From Ypsolopha sequella (Eukaryota > Arthropoda > Insecta > Lepidoptera > Ypsolophidae): a DNA stretch of 64,000 nucleotides. The DNA is taken from contig OW203992.1 in assembly GCA_934047225.1 (NCBI GenBank), positions 17,969,501-18,033,500 on the forward strand, read 5' to 3'. The notes beneath the pieces are model-generated. The model did not search any database and was not told where the DNA came from. It was given only the letters and a program-made list of their open reading frames with translations. The position numbers and the translations under genes were made by a program. Below are positions 11,132 through 21,700 of the stretch, piece by piece (position 1 is the stretch's first letter; the number at the start of each line of letters is the position of its first letter).

Positions 11132-11346
11132 TGTTAAAATAATCTACTATGCGATGTGTGTTTGTACCTTTATTTAAAAAGTATATTTGTCTATGGTCCT
11201 GGATCTCTCTGGTTCCATCTTCCAATGTTTGTTGTTCTCTAAAATAAAACTTAGGTACTGTGCGTGTGCAATTTCTCTCATTAAAAACTAAGTGTATAAA
11301 ATAAAATCTTGTTTTTATAAAACACTAAAAACCCTACAAGGGATTA
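11132..11346 (+). repeat. copia 3' LTR
   Basis: 215 bp, nearly identical to 6725-6939, preceded by the short purine-rich stretch 'caggggca' that may prime plus-strand synthesis. It should supply the poly(A) signal. The duplicated host bases cctac follow it. Confidence 0.93.
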
Positions 11347-11484
11347 CCTACGACATTAGCCCCTACAGTGAAGAACATAAGATAGGTACAGATGCGGTCT
11401 CCAGTGTACCACCTAGCAATCATCCTGCTACATATACGAAATTCCCTAAGATATTCTTATAAAATAGTGAAAAAAGATAATGTA

Positions 11485-11668
11485 CAGTGGAGACCGCATC
11501 AAGTAAGACACATTGGACTTTGTACCTATCTTATATTCTTCTCTATAGGGGCTAATGTCGTACTGCAAGTGTATAGCTTGATGTGGTCTCCACTGTACCT
11601 ATCTTATATTCTTCTCTATAGAGGCTAATGTCGTACTGCAAGTGTATAGTTTGATGTGGTCTCCACTG
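11485..11668. mobile_element. family A MITE with a tandemly repeated right half
   Basis: A full copy, 11485-11595, starts CAGTGGAGACCGCATCAAG and ends CTTGATGTGGTCTCCACTG with TA on both sides. It is followed at once by a second right half (11598-11668) that repeats the terminal 70 bp with a few changes. This is either slippage at the shared 'gtacctatcttat' string or insertion next to a fragment. Confidence 0.75.
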
Positions 11669-11820
11669 TACACATTTAAATTGGAAAAGTCTACTGTTAG
11701 TTCGACCGAACGAACAACTATCCATTTTAACAACGGCAGTGCAAGGAGCAAAAAGCACAACAGCCGAGATAGATGACTGATGACAGTGCAGCTTACTGGA
11801 TTTTTATAGTAGGTACAGTC

Positions 11821-11891
11821 CTACAAGGATCTAATGGCGCGTGGATGACAGTGACAGGAGGGCGCAGCTGTGAAATATTAGATCCTTGTAG
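11821..11891. mobile_element. short inverted-repeat MITE (family B), copy 2
   Basis: A 71-bp internally deleted relative of 1056-1180. The left end CTACAAGGATCTAATGGCGC is kept. The right end retains only about 15 bp (ATTAGATCCTTGTAG) of the inverted repeat. Confidence 0.7.
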
Positions 11892-12339
11892 CACTATATG
11901 TCGTAAAAAATCGTCATACTAAATTTACATCACACATTGCACGTCAATTAAAAAACAAAACATTGATCAAAGAAAAGCCATAATGAAATATTGGCCATGT
12001 ACAAGAAAATATATTTAATAGATACCTACATAATTTAAGAAAGTATTTTTCTTAAAATTGTGTGTATGTATGAATATTTTATTTCTGACCAATTATTATT
12101 TAGCTCTATTTTTGAAATTTAGCACTTTTTGATATGTCATTTGCATCACCGGCATGTAGGTAGTAATATTACTAGAGCTCAGAGTTTAGCATCCATCCGT
12201 GGTATTATCGAGTTGGCAACTCTATTTCGTCAGTTTGGCCTATAGGTCTCTGTAACCAGGTCATAAAAAAAGAAAAGTCAGTCAGTTAACCACATTCAAA
12301 GTAAAAGGATCACACTGCACCACACAACAAGCACACTAC
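11892..12339. other. intergenic, nothing recognised
   Basis: AT-rich filler between a MITE and the large inverted repeat. No coding or structural signal was seen. Confidence 0.4.
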
Positions 12340-13613
12340 CCCTGCGGTCCGTAATAGAATTACATAGATAAAAGCTATGAATGAATTAAAGTGTGAGCGA
12401 TGACTGGTCCGTAATTTGTGAGCTAGCAAACGATGTGAAAGATAGCTTATGATTCGGACCGCATTAAAAAAGATACATCTTAACCATAACCTCTTATCAC
12501 AGAATACAATACGATTATTTGATTTTATTTCGTCAAAGTGCCGTGATTCGTGATGGAACAAGAAGAGTTTGTAGCACTGTTCTTCAACGTAGACTCAGAT
12601 AGCGACGAAAATATATATATATTCATAAATTCTTCCTTTTCGACGAAGAGTTCCACACGACTTTTCATTTGTTTCTCTCATGGCCGAATAAAACATACAC
12701 CATGGTTTGTCTGATCTGAACTGCTGAAATAATGGAGCGAAAACAATTTTTGACATTCCATTCCGTTCAACTCTCACATCGCCTCACCTCCGTCGCATGA
12801 GCCATGAAAGTCATACGAATGAATGAACGCATTTGCTTCACTCATGGATTATTAGCCATTCACCTCATTCATTCGTAATCGATTTTAGCGAAATAATTCT
12901 ATTTCGGAACGCAGGTTCCATGTTTACCCTGCGGTCCGTAATAGAATTACAATAGATCATAAGCCATTCACTTCATACTTTCGTAATCGATTTTAGCGAT
13001 ATAATTCTATTTCGGAACGCAGGGTTAGTATTCAATCCCTGCGGTCCGTAATAGAATTATTTCGCTAAAATCGATTACGAATGAATGAGGTGAATGGCTA
13101 ATAATCCATGAGTGAAGCAAATGCGTTCATTCATTCGTATGACTTTCATGGCTCATGCGACGGAGGTGAGGCGATGTATGCGTTGAACGGAATGGAATAT
13201 CAAAAATTGTTTTCGCTCCATTATTTCAGCAGTTCAGATCAGACAAACCATAGTATATGTTTTATTCGGCCATGAGAGAAACAAATAAAAAGTCGTGTGG
13301 AACTTTTCGTCGAAAAGGAAGAATTTATATGTATATATATTTTTTCGTCACTATCTGAGTCTACGTTAAAGAACAGTGCTACAAACTCTTCTTGTTCCAT
13401 CACGAATCACGGCACTTTGACGAAATAAAATCAAATAATCGTATTGTATTCTGTGATAAGAGGTTATGGTTAAGATGTATCTTTTTTAATGCGGTCCGAA
13501 TCATAAGCTATCGTTCACATCGTTTGCTAGCTCACAAATTACGGACCAGTCATCGCTCACACTTTAATTCATTCATAGCTTTTATCTATGTAATTCTATT
13601 ACGGACCGCAGGG
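12340..13613. repeat. 1.27-kb inverted repeat of two 576-bp Harbinger-like units around a third
   Basis: Unit 1 (12340-12915) and unit 3 (13037-13613) are reverse complements with only a few differences. The mirrored reading frames at 12310-12561 (-) and 13392-13634 (+) translate to almost the same peptide. Each unit starts CCCTGCGGTCCGTAATAGAA and ends with an imperfect inverse (TTCTATT.CGG..CGCAGG). The outer ends of the pair have no matching target duplication, so the inverted pair probably arose by rearrangement or by insertion into a related copy. No recognisable transposase remains. Confidence 0.85.
12927..13024. mobile_element. 98-bp MITE of the same family in the centre of the inverted repeat
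   Basis: It begins CCCTGCGGTCCGTAATAGAA and ends TTCTATTTCGGAACGCAGGG, and is flanked by TTA at 12924-12926 and 13025-13027. A 3-bp TTA/TAA duplication is typical of PIF/Harbinger elements, which supports that assignment for the whole family. The body is a shortened version of the inner ends of the two large units. Confidence 0.7.
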
Positions 13614-13633
13614 CTTATTCTGAGCTCCATGTA

Positions 13634-14190
13634 GCCGTTCATAAATTAATACTTTCGTCAGTCTCTGATGCTGACAGCAGGATAGCGTATACAATTTTCA
13701 ACGCGTGCGACAGAGATGGTAGTAGAACTCGCGTCGTGACCCCTGAAGTGCGTTCATTAAATAACCCTGGGCTGGGTAGGAACACTGGGGTTGTAACGCT
13801 GAGTTTTTGAACGGGTTTCGTCGTGTAGCGACACTCCAAACGTCAGTTGTCATTTTTGCATTATATTTAGTATAATAACGTTGAGAGGACCCCCTCTACA
13901 CGAAATTTAACGTAAATATATCAACTATAACGTTGAGAAGACCCCCTCGGTACGAAAATTAACGTCATTTTATTTACGAAAATTTACGTGAATGTCAGGT
14001 GACGTTTGGAGCCTATACGAACCTTGCGAACCCTGCTCAGAGTTGATGTTGAAAAAGTCGACACCAGTGTAGCGACACTGTCATTTTTGAACGGTCGGTG
14101 TTGAGACGCGAGTTCATTTTTGAACGGGTTAGTGTTGCGACCCGGGTAGGAAACCCAACTCGGTGTGAGTTTATGAACGAGTATCAGGGG
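13634..14190. repeat. repeat family I (foldback-type arms), degraded copy
   Basis: Strings such as 'ctgacagcaggatagcgtat', 'gcgacagagatgg' and 'tttttgaacgggtttcgtcg' recur at 55963-56085, 61373-62205, 62765-62965 and, inverted, at 54085-54250. Within this copy 'ataacgttgaga.gaccccct' is present twice. No ends could be fixed and there is no coding potential. Confidence 0.6.
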
Positions 14191-14433
14191 TGTTATACTT
14201 ACCATAAGTATGGTATTTGTACCAGAATTCAGATGTTTGTACCATGTACCATTGTACTTCCATTATGATACTCAAAATTACCATAATTTTCGTATGCCTA
14301 ATCATAACATTCTTATGCAATCTTAGTTCTTTCGGTAAAAGAACCTATACAATCGCCGCAAAGTTTTTGATGCGTAGAATGAAACGGTCCTCTTTGTGCT
14401 GCAAGGAACTTCTACCCATGGAATTAGTATGTA

Positions 14434-14543
14434 CAGTGGAGACCGCATCAAGTAAGACACATTGGACTTTGTACCTATCTTATTTCTTCTCTGTAGGGGC
14501 TAATATCGTACTGCAAGTGTATAGCTTGATGTGGTCTCCACTG
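14434..14543. mobile_element. family A Tc1/mariner-type MITE, intact 110-bp copy
   Basis: It starts CAGTGGAGACCGCATCAAG and ends CTTGATGTGGTCTCCACTG, a perfect 19-bp inverted repeat, with TA at 14432-14433 and 14544-14545. This is the clearest single copy and serves as the reference for the split copies at 6685-11406, 11485-11668 and 47503-47757. Confidence 0.85.
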
Positions 14544-14545
14544 TA

Positions 14546-15108
14546 CTATCCATGCTTCTACCCTACCAGTTACTTGTTGCGTTGAATATAAATAATTCGA
14601 CTGATGCCGATGCCGGCCCCAAAATGGGCCGAAATATATTTCAGAAGTGCTTAAATTAAAACAGTTGTTTTTGTTGTGTTTATAATTATTGAATTAAATG
14701 AAAAGCTTATTATAGGCAAATAATAATATTTATTTCATGAATATAAATAAAAATAAGTATATAAAAATAGGTTCAAATCCTGGCCCGAAATTTTTTTTCA
14801 AAAATATTTGTGCTTTTTCATTTGTTTAAGATTAATTGCAAGTTTGTAATAATTAGAGTATTCAAAGCGATGTATTTCGCAATAAAAACATATAATCTTA
14901 GTTAATGAGAACTGTGAATTTCTTAACTGTCTGATGCAACAGGTATTGTAGCGACGACAGCGCCTTCTGTTCAGAATGAGCAAGGCGTGAAATCACATAA
15001 CGCCCTCGTAAACGTTCAGTATGTGCTTTACAAGCTGGTATATCGAGCAGTTATAGATACATTTGCGGGTACAGGCATGGTGGAAAAATCCGTCGTTCCA
15101 GATACAAA
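14546..15108. other. intergenic with a partial duplicate of the tRNA 3' flank
   Basis: Bases around 14770-14880 ('gttcaaatcctggcccgaaa' then 'caaaaatatttgtgcttttt') repeat 15160-15250, which is the T arm and downstream flank of the tRNA-like gene. The 5' part of that gene is absent here. No gene is recognised elsewhere in this stretch. Confidence 0.5.
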
Positions 15109-15180
15109 CCTCGGTAGCGCAGTCGGTAGCGCGCCTGTCTTGTAAGCAGGAGGTTGCAGGTTCAAATCCTTGCCCCGAGG
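15109..15180 (+). tRNA. tRNA-Thr (TGT)-like gene, possibly a pseudogene
   Basis: The sequence folds as a tRNA. The acceptor arms CCTCGGT/CCCGAGG pair at six of seven positions, the D stem is GCGC/GCGC, and the anticodon stem CCTGT/GCAGG holds the loop CTTGTAA with anticodon TGT (threonine). The T arm GCAGG...CTTGC has an eight-base loop instead of seven. A run of six T directly downstream can end RNA polymerase III transcription. The extra T-loop base and the partial duplicate at 14770-14880 suggest a decayed or SINE-associated copy. A working gene cannot be excluded. Confidence 0.6.
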
Positions 15181-15291
15181 AATTTTTTCAAAAATATTTG
15201 TGCTTTTATATTTGTTTCTGATTTATCGCAAGTTTTTCATACACTCTAATAATAAAAAAATATATATATTATGTCTATGGTGTTGATATAT

Positions 15292-15366
15292 GGGCTGCGT
15301 TCAGTTTGGTATCAAGAGATGGAATGTTGAGCAGGGGTCGTCCCATAATCAAACTGAACGTAGCCC
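15292..15366. mobile_element. 75-bp inverted-repeat MITE
   Basis: GGGCTGCGTTCAGTTTG at the left is mirrored by CAAACTGAACGTAGCCC at the right with one mismatch. No second copy is present in the window, so mobility is inferred only from the structure. Confidence 0.55.
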
Positions 15367-15491
15367 TTCACAAATAGACTTATCCACTCTAACTTATTTA
15401 TGTTTATGGGTAAGCAGACAGTGTAAGTAGTATTTTTACATAGATAAAAGTTTTCAAATCATCGAAAAATACCAAGTACATACAGAGATAC

Positions 15492-15650
15492 TGGTGTCGA
15501 TTCGGCGTAACACGACTTAACTTATTTGAGAGGACAAACCTTATTTTAAGCGTCCTGTCTCTGTTTTTTCGATACAGAAGGACAGAGCACTTAAATTATG
15601 TTTGGTCCTGTCAAAAAAGTTAAAACCTGTTCACCGAATCGATACAATTA
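15492..15650. mobile_element. inverted-repeat MITE (family K), copy 1
   Basis: The left end GTCGATTCGGCGTAACACGA pairs with a right end reading ...CACCGAATCGATAC. The central part 'aaccttattttaag.gtcct.tct' is shared with the copy at 28776-28925. About 155 bp, non-coding. Confidence 0.65.
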
Positions 15651-15871
15651 ACAATCAAAGTTTCAAGTAAAATTAATGTACTGCTAAACGCCTGCCGAAA
15701 TGACCGCGTTGCCCACTTGACCGATTTGACGTCACACGACCCTACCATATACGGACGCTCTACAGATTTTACGCTTTGTTTCTCGTTTTTAGGAGTTTAA
15801 ACCAAAGGTTTTACAAAGAGGATTTTTTGAGAAAGTCATTTAATAATTTGGCAATAATTGCATGCGTTAAC

Positions 15872-17158
15872 ATTAAAAAAAACCGGCCAAGTGCGATTCA
15901 GACTCGCGTACCTAGGGTTCCGTATTGTAGATGATAAATTAAATTTTGTCATATTTTTCGTGAACTTCTCAACTGCTTTATTTTTCCTGTAATCTTTACG
16001 TAAACACATGTTACCATGATTTTTTTTCATATTTTTGATCTTCCAGTTTTGGAGATAAAGGGGGGGTCATAATTTTTTTATGGTTTTTCAAGGATTTCTC
16101 GAAATAGATGCAATTAAATATAGCCAAACTATATATTTTACAATCAGCTTTTTAATACCTATACTATGATACTCATATTGTATTTTTATAAAATATTTTG
16201 ATATATTTATTTTACTTCTTTTTTATATTTTTCATTTGTGCTCAATTTCTTTTTAATCGCTAAAGTTTTTCTGTAATTGGCCAGTTATGATCTATAATCG
16301 ACATTTTTTTCATATTTTTTGGTTTACCAGTTTCGGAGATAATACAAATAAATGTTTTTACAAGTTGTTGGAGTCTTGTTTTAAGTAAAGAATATACCTG
16401 TCTTAGGAGGCTCCGCTCTGCCATTATTTACATTGATAGTATATGAAAAAGAAAAGATTCAATACATTTAAATTTTGACAAATTTAAGAATAAGAATGTG
16501 GAGGTATGTACTAGTGTGTGAATTATGGTCTGTGTGAGGGTATGTGGGTGAGTGTAATGTTTGTGAAAAACCCTGTAAAACTCTAAGATAAGGGGGGAGA
16601 CATACATATTTTTGTGGTTTTTTAAAAATTTCTCAAAACCAGTGCCAGTAAGTAAATTAAAATATATATTTTTACAATCAAATTTTAAATATCTACAATT
16701 TGATACCCATATTGTATTTTTAGGATAATATTTTTTATTTTTCTCACTTTTGTATTGGAAATATTTTGGACAATTTCAAATAGTTAATTTTTTTTTATGC
16801 CGTGATATGTGGGCAAATTAATGATATTTTGGTGCCAAATTTCATGTCTCTGTCTTTAATGGTGCTAAAGTTATGAGGCTGTGACATACGGAAGGACGGA
16901 CAACGGAGTCTCACCATAAATAATAATAATAATAATAATAAAATAATTTATTTCAGACAGGGTCCATAAAGTGTTAGTAATACAAAATAACTTATGGACT
17001 AGTGTTAGTAAGAGAACAGGCGAGTATAAATTAAATCAAATAAAATTAAATAAAATTGAATTAAATTAAATCAAATTCAATCAAATTAAATTATTATAAT
17101 AAAGGTTAAATTATTATAAAGGTTCCTTTTGTACCTTTTAGGTACGGAACCCTACAAA
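15872..17158. repeat. dispersed repeat family C, copy 1
   Basis: It starts 'aaaaccggccaagtgcgatt', passes 'agggttccgtattgtagatg' and ends 'ttttaggtacggaaccct', so the ends are inverted (AGGGTTCCGTA / TACGGAACCCT). The body is homologous to 25437-26925 and partly to 47940-48320. It contains (AAT)n near 16920 and AAATT-rich repeats near 17030-17100. This is an abundant lepidopteran-type repeat whose class I cannot assign. Confidence 0.7.
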
Positions 17159-17875
17159 CAATATTTTCGATTTAATGTTGAGATACTCAAATATCGGACT
17201 TCTTTGAGACTGTCGGGCTTTTTGACCCAACTCTCTTCATGACCTACTTTTAATGTCAAGAAAAGACATTAAAAAAGTGATTGAGAAAATTATCAACTGA
17301 CGACGACCATTTTAAATATTTTTATAGGTGTAAATATCGTTGCTGATTGACATTTTGGTACAACGCAATTTCTATAAGACTGCTGTTTAGATAGAAACAT
17401 TTTTACGGACTGCTCATTCCAGGTGCTGTAGTAGTTTCCCTGTGTACAAACGCAGGCACAAGCTTGGGACAAGTCGTAAGACGTCACTCTCAGGTCTCTC
17501 AGGGCAGCCGCGGCCACCTCCTGGAAGCTATCGTTTATTCCCGCGCATTAAAGATATGAACTTTAAACTTCTCTAACTTCGTCAATTATTATCGTATAAG
17601 AATGAAACTAGTGCCAAAGTTTAAGTTATGAAAAATACATTCTACATAAAAAAGAAATTGGTTGTGGAATAGTCTATTGCGAGGGAGATGCCAATACACA
17701 ATAACGACAACAACAACAACCCTAACTAAAAAGGCGCCAAATAATAATAAAATAAGACTTTCGTCCATTTTATTTTTGGCGAGCGTAATAAAATTGTTCG
17801 CATGCTCTTTGCAGAGAATATAATTTGTTTTTCTATCAGTCACACATAAACACATTCAATGCCAACAAGTTATAA
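17159..17875. other. intergenic, nothing recognised
   Basis: No open frame with a recognisable motif and no repeat shared within the window. Confidence 0.4.
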
Positions 17876-18073
17876 TAGTACATTACGATACGAGAGCGAT
17901 GAAACGTTTTCTGAAGAGTGTGAGTTTGCGGCACGAGCCGAAGGCGAGTGCTGCAATCACACGAGTCGAGAAAAAGTTTCTCGCACGAGTTTCGTATAAT
18001 TGTTTATAGCACAAGTGCGGAAAATGCCGACTTTACGCACGTAAAGTGGTCATTTTACGCACAGTGTGCTATA
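17876..18073 (+). repeat. dispersed repeat family D, copy 1
   Basis: A roughly 200-bp unit starting 'agtacattacgatacgagag' and ending in an imperfect palindrome (GCACAAGTGCGGAAAATG...CATTTTACGCACAGTGTGC). A reverse-orientation copy lies at 26034-26240. It is GC-richer than its surroundings. Type unknown. Confidence 0.7.
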
Positions 18074-18715
18074 AAATCTTTTAAGTTTGTTAGGGATATG
18101 TTTAGTGATGCCTAGAAACACTAGCCAATATATTCCAGGCCAATAATCATTTTTTTTACAAATATCTTAGATGAAGGATAGCCCAGTGATGCCAGATGGG
18201 GGGGATTCCCTCAACATTCGGGGTATTTTATCCTCTGTGGGAATTTTGGGGGATAAATCCTTTGGTAAAATTTTCGGGGGGGCAATTTGAGAATAAGATA
18301 TATATTTCCAGAAGGATGTGTGAATTTTAAACCAAGTTCAAACTGGGATAGCTAACCCAACAGCACAAATTATAAACAGCCGCCCTGAGTCGTGTGAAAA
18401 TTGTATAAATTAATAAAATAGCTTAGATGCGTTGGTATAAAGGTAATTTTAATCTGAAAAGCTTTCTGAGAGACCGTACCATTTCTTTTTATAAAATACC
18501 ATAATTTTGAAAGAGCGATTCCATAATTTCAGCTTTGGCGTATACATCCTTGGTTAAGGTTTGGTTCACTCACTCACTCACTCACACGAAAACAGCAGCA
18601 GAGAGAGGCGGCAAGCGGTGCCTGCTAGCAAACGAGATAATTTTTACAAAATTTCGTTAATTTTCATAACTTGCAATCACTTTGCGAACTTAGCCATCTA
18701 AATTTTGCCTTAAAT
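18074..18715. other. upstream region of AHCY
   Basis: No gene. It includes a G-rich 'gatgggggggattc' segment near 18195 and a (CACT)n microsatellite near 18567-18588. The 200 bp before the initiator should hold the AHCY promoter. Confidence 0.45.
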
Positions 18716-18721
18716 TCAGTT
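18716..18721 (+). promoter_or_regulatory. possible AHCY initiator (TCAGTT)
   Basis: TCAGTT fits the arthropod initiator consensus TCAKTY and lies 22 bp before the AHCY start codon. It would give a very short leader. No TATA box is evident. COG6 has the same hexamer upstream (32632). Confidence 0.35.
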
Positions 18722-18742
18722 GTGTTGAAATAAAGTGGAACA

Positions 18743-21700
18743 ATGAAGCCTTCATACAAGATAGGTATGTAAAACAATACATTGGTGTTTCGTTTTACCT
18801 GTTGGTATTTTTTGAATAATTTAATTTCTATTTGGATAGGTACACGAAAACATGATTTTGTAATATATGTAGGTATATAATCGCCCGAATTATTAAAGTT
18901 AGCTCTAGAAGCGATCTAGTATTTCTAAATATAGGTTATGTTGACCATGCTCTCCTAGAATTACATCTTAAATTTTCTACATGAAGGAAGATTTTATCGG
19001 TGGCTTTATCGGTTTATCTAAGTTGTCAATCTGCCATATTTATCGGGCTTACAGTTAAGCCGGTGTTATATATTCAACTGATTGTTGATAAGAAATCTGC
19101 AGAGCTGTCTGGGTTGGGGTATAGATAAGTGGGCACTATGGGAAAAAATAAACCCCATGGAAATATTTTGCAACCCAGGGGTCCTTCACTGGAGAAGCCG
19201 GTAGTTTAGGTAATAACACTTCATGGTTATTTTTTATGACAACTTAGAAATCCTTTAGTTGTGCCCCCCTTATCAACACTGACCCTGTCTTTATCTTAGT
19301 AGATGCCCTTGGTACTTAAGGATATGGGATCATTCTAACAGAAATTACGTTATAAATTATGAACAGAATGACCATGTTCCAGCTGGTATGAAAAGTGCTA
19401 ACAGAAATTTTGGAATTAAGAAACTTGAGTTTTGACAGCATTCAACCTTAAGGATCAGTTAAGGGCTAGGGGGCCACAAGGTCCTGGGCCCAAGCCCAGC
19501 ATACCATGCTTAACATGTAAAGATGGCACTTGATATGTGATATTTTGATTACTAAAGTAAAAATAGATTGTCAATGATTTTGATTTTATCAATATTATTT
19601 ATATTGTCCAATAACAAGGATTAACTTGATAATACTTTATTCTTATGATAATTATGATGATGATAATATCTTCGTCTCTGATAGTTAATATGATATTAGA
19701 TTGAGGCATTTTTTTTTCTATATGCCGTGGCTATTTTTGGTTGTGATGTCAGTTTGCAGTAAGTACTTTGTTGTTTCAAATGGCCCACAGGAACATCCAG
19801 AATGTTGGTTGTGTTTGTGACATCATGTTGTCGCTTTCTCTACATACAGTGTATTTCACTTTTAGCAGTTTTGTAAGAATATGAAAAAACTAATACAATA
19901 TTCTTTATTGCATACCAAAAAGCAGAAATAAAGGAATAATTTTATAATAAGTAGTAGGGTACAATTGGCGGTCTTATCACTAAAAGCAATCCCTTCCAGA
20001 CAACCTTTTGATGGAAAAATTCCTAAAAGAGAAATGTATATTGGCAGTGCACAGAATAAATAATACAGTTTGATAAGTCAAATAAATAAATATTATATAT
20101 ATTACATATATAAATAATATAAATAATCATCCATCCATCCATCCATCAGCCTAGTTTGTCCACTGCTGGACATAAGCCTTTCCAGGACTTTGCCATTCCC
20201 GGCGGTCATCCTGGAAAAATTGCCCATACTCACACACGCAGGGCAGGCGGGTTGGTGAGCACGGCGCCGGAACCAGTGACGCCGCTGCCCGTCACCAGTC
20301 TGTTCCATATAAGGCCCGGCTATTAGGGATGGATATACCACCATCCATCGGTCCCAGGCATGGTGGGCTTCCTGGTTTTTTTGCCTGTGAGCTGTCCTCT
20401 TACTCTCCCCCGAATTACTTCGAGGGGGTCTCCAAGTAAGATGGTGGTACCTCCACAGTCGAGCCCGGCATCAGCTCTACCACCTGCTATATAAATAATG
20501 AAAAATATTATATATTATACTTTATACAAATAAATATGTATTAATATAGTAAAACAAATAAAAATACATACAACTTCAAAATCAAAGTGAAAGATAATGC
20601 TGGTTGACTAATTTTTTAAATGTATGTAGTTAAAAAGTTCTAAATATTTGATGTGACAACCATTTTAGAAATATTTTGAGATAGGTTCAAGACATATTTC
20701 GGAAATATAAAGAGTTAAAGAGTGAGAAGCTGAGAAGTGAAGTAAAAAAATTAAGAGATCATAATGGTATTTTTAAGTCATTTTCAGATTTTTACCTATA
20801 CAGTGATTGGAGTGAGAAAGTACGTACAAAAGTAAACGCACTCCAATACTTAGAATATACATATATTTACTGGAAATCAATAGGCCAAATTTTCACTTTC
20901 CCAAAGAAACATCTATTCTGAAAAAAAAATGGGTTTTCATACATTGTCCAATCAGCTGAAAAGGGTCAATGTATGGGAAGGTGAATGACGGGCGGCAATA
21001 GAGGCTTAGTAAATAACACAATACACATGTACATTATTTCTACTTGAATACAATATTTAGTGAACGAACAACTTAAATACAAATTAACATCCCCTTTTTC
21101 ACCCCCTTAAGAGTTGAAATTCCAACAACACCGATATATGTTAAGTTACAAACATAAGCCTAAATAATAAATTTAGAGGACTTTCCATACACAACTTCAT
21201 CCCCCTTTGGAGATGGAATTATCAAAAACGCTGATACACATATAAATTAATTTTCAATTGTCAGCCTAAACACAAAATTTGAAGATCCTAGCTTCGAAAC
21301 TGACGGACTTTCATAGAAACTTTTATCCTCTATTTTACACCCTTAGGGGTGGAGTTTCCAAAACTCCTTCCTTAGTGGATGCCTACTCTGTATAAGGTAT
21401 CTATGTGCAAAACTTCAACTCTCTAGGTCCAGCGGTTTGGGCTGTGCTTTGATATACCAGTCAGTCAGTTTACTATTTTATATATACAGATTACTGTCCT
21501 ACAAGAACTGTGGATTTTTCGCAGACAAAAAGTATTTTATTTGTAATTTCAGGACACAGGAAATCTCTATAACAAAATTTCATCAATATCTGTTCAGTCA
21601 TTTACATAATTACGCTTCAAAAATTAAAAAATATCCTACAGGAACCGTGGATTTTTCGGGGATAAAAAGTAGCCTATGTTACTCTCTAGCCTATAAGCTA

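Larger units (their letters stand above)
6725..11346 (+). mobile_element. complete Ty1/copia LTR retrotransposon
   Basis: A 4.6-kb element bounded by two 215-bp long terminal repeats and a 5-bp target duplication, cctac, at 6720-6724 and 11347-11351. Between the LTRs lie a primer-binding site, a short leader, one uninterrupted Gag-Pol frame and a short 3' tail. The two LTRs differ at a single base that I can see. They are identical when an element inserts, so this copy is recent and may still be active. It sits inside a family A MITE. Confidence 0.95.
6685..11406 (-). mobile_element. Tc1/mariner-type MITE (family A) split by the copia insertion
   Basis: Left part 6685-6724 begins CAGTGGAGACCACACCAAG. 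Right part 11347-11406 ends GGTCTCCAGTG. Both are flanked by TA, at 6683-6684 and 11407-11408. Joined across the copia element the two parts match the intact family A copy at 14434-14543 in reverse orientation. TA flanks and CAGTGG-type ends fit the Tc1/mariner superfamily. Confidence 0.8.

Noticed and set aside
12553..12700. Frame starting MEQEEFVALFFNVDSDSDEN as a transposase N terminus of the Harbinger-like unit
   Set aside because: It is acidic and starts well, but soon becomes low complexity and stops; too short to assign.
18181..18300. 'cagtgatgccagatgg' as another hAT-type left end
   Set aside because: No matching inverted right end or 8-bp duplication could be found nearby.
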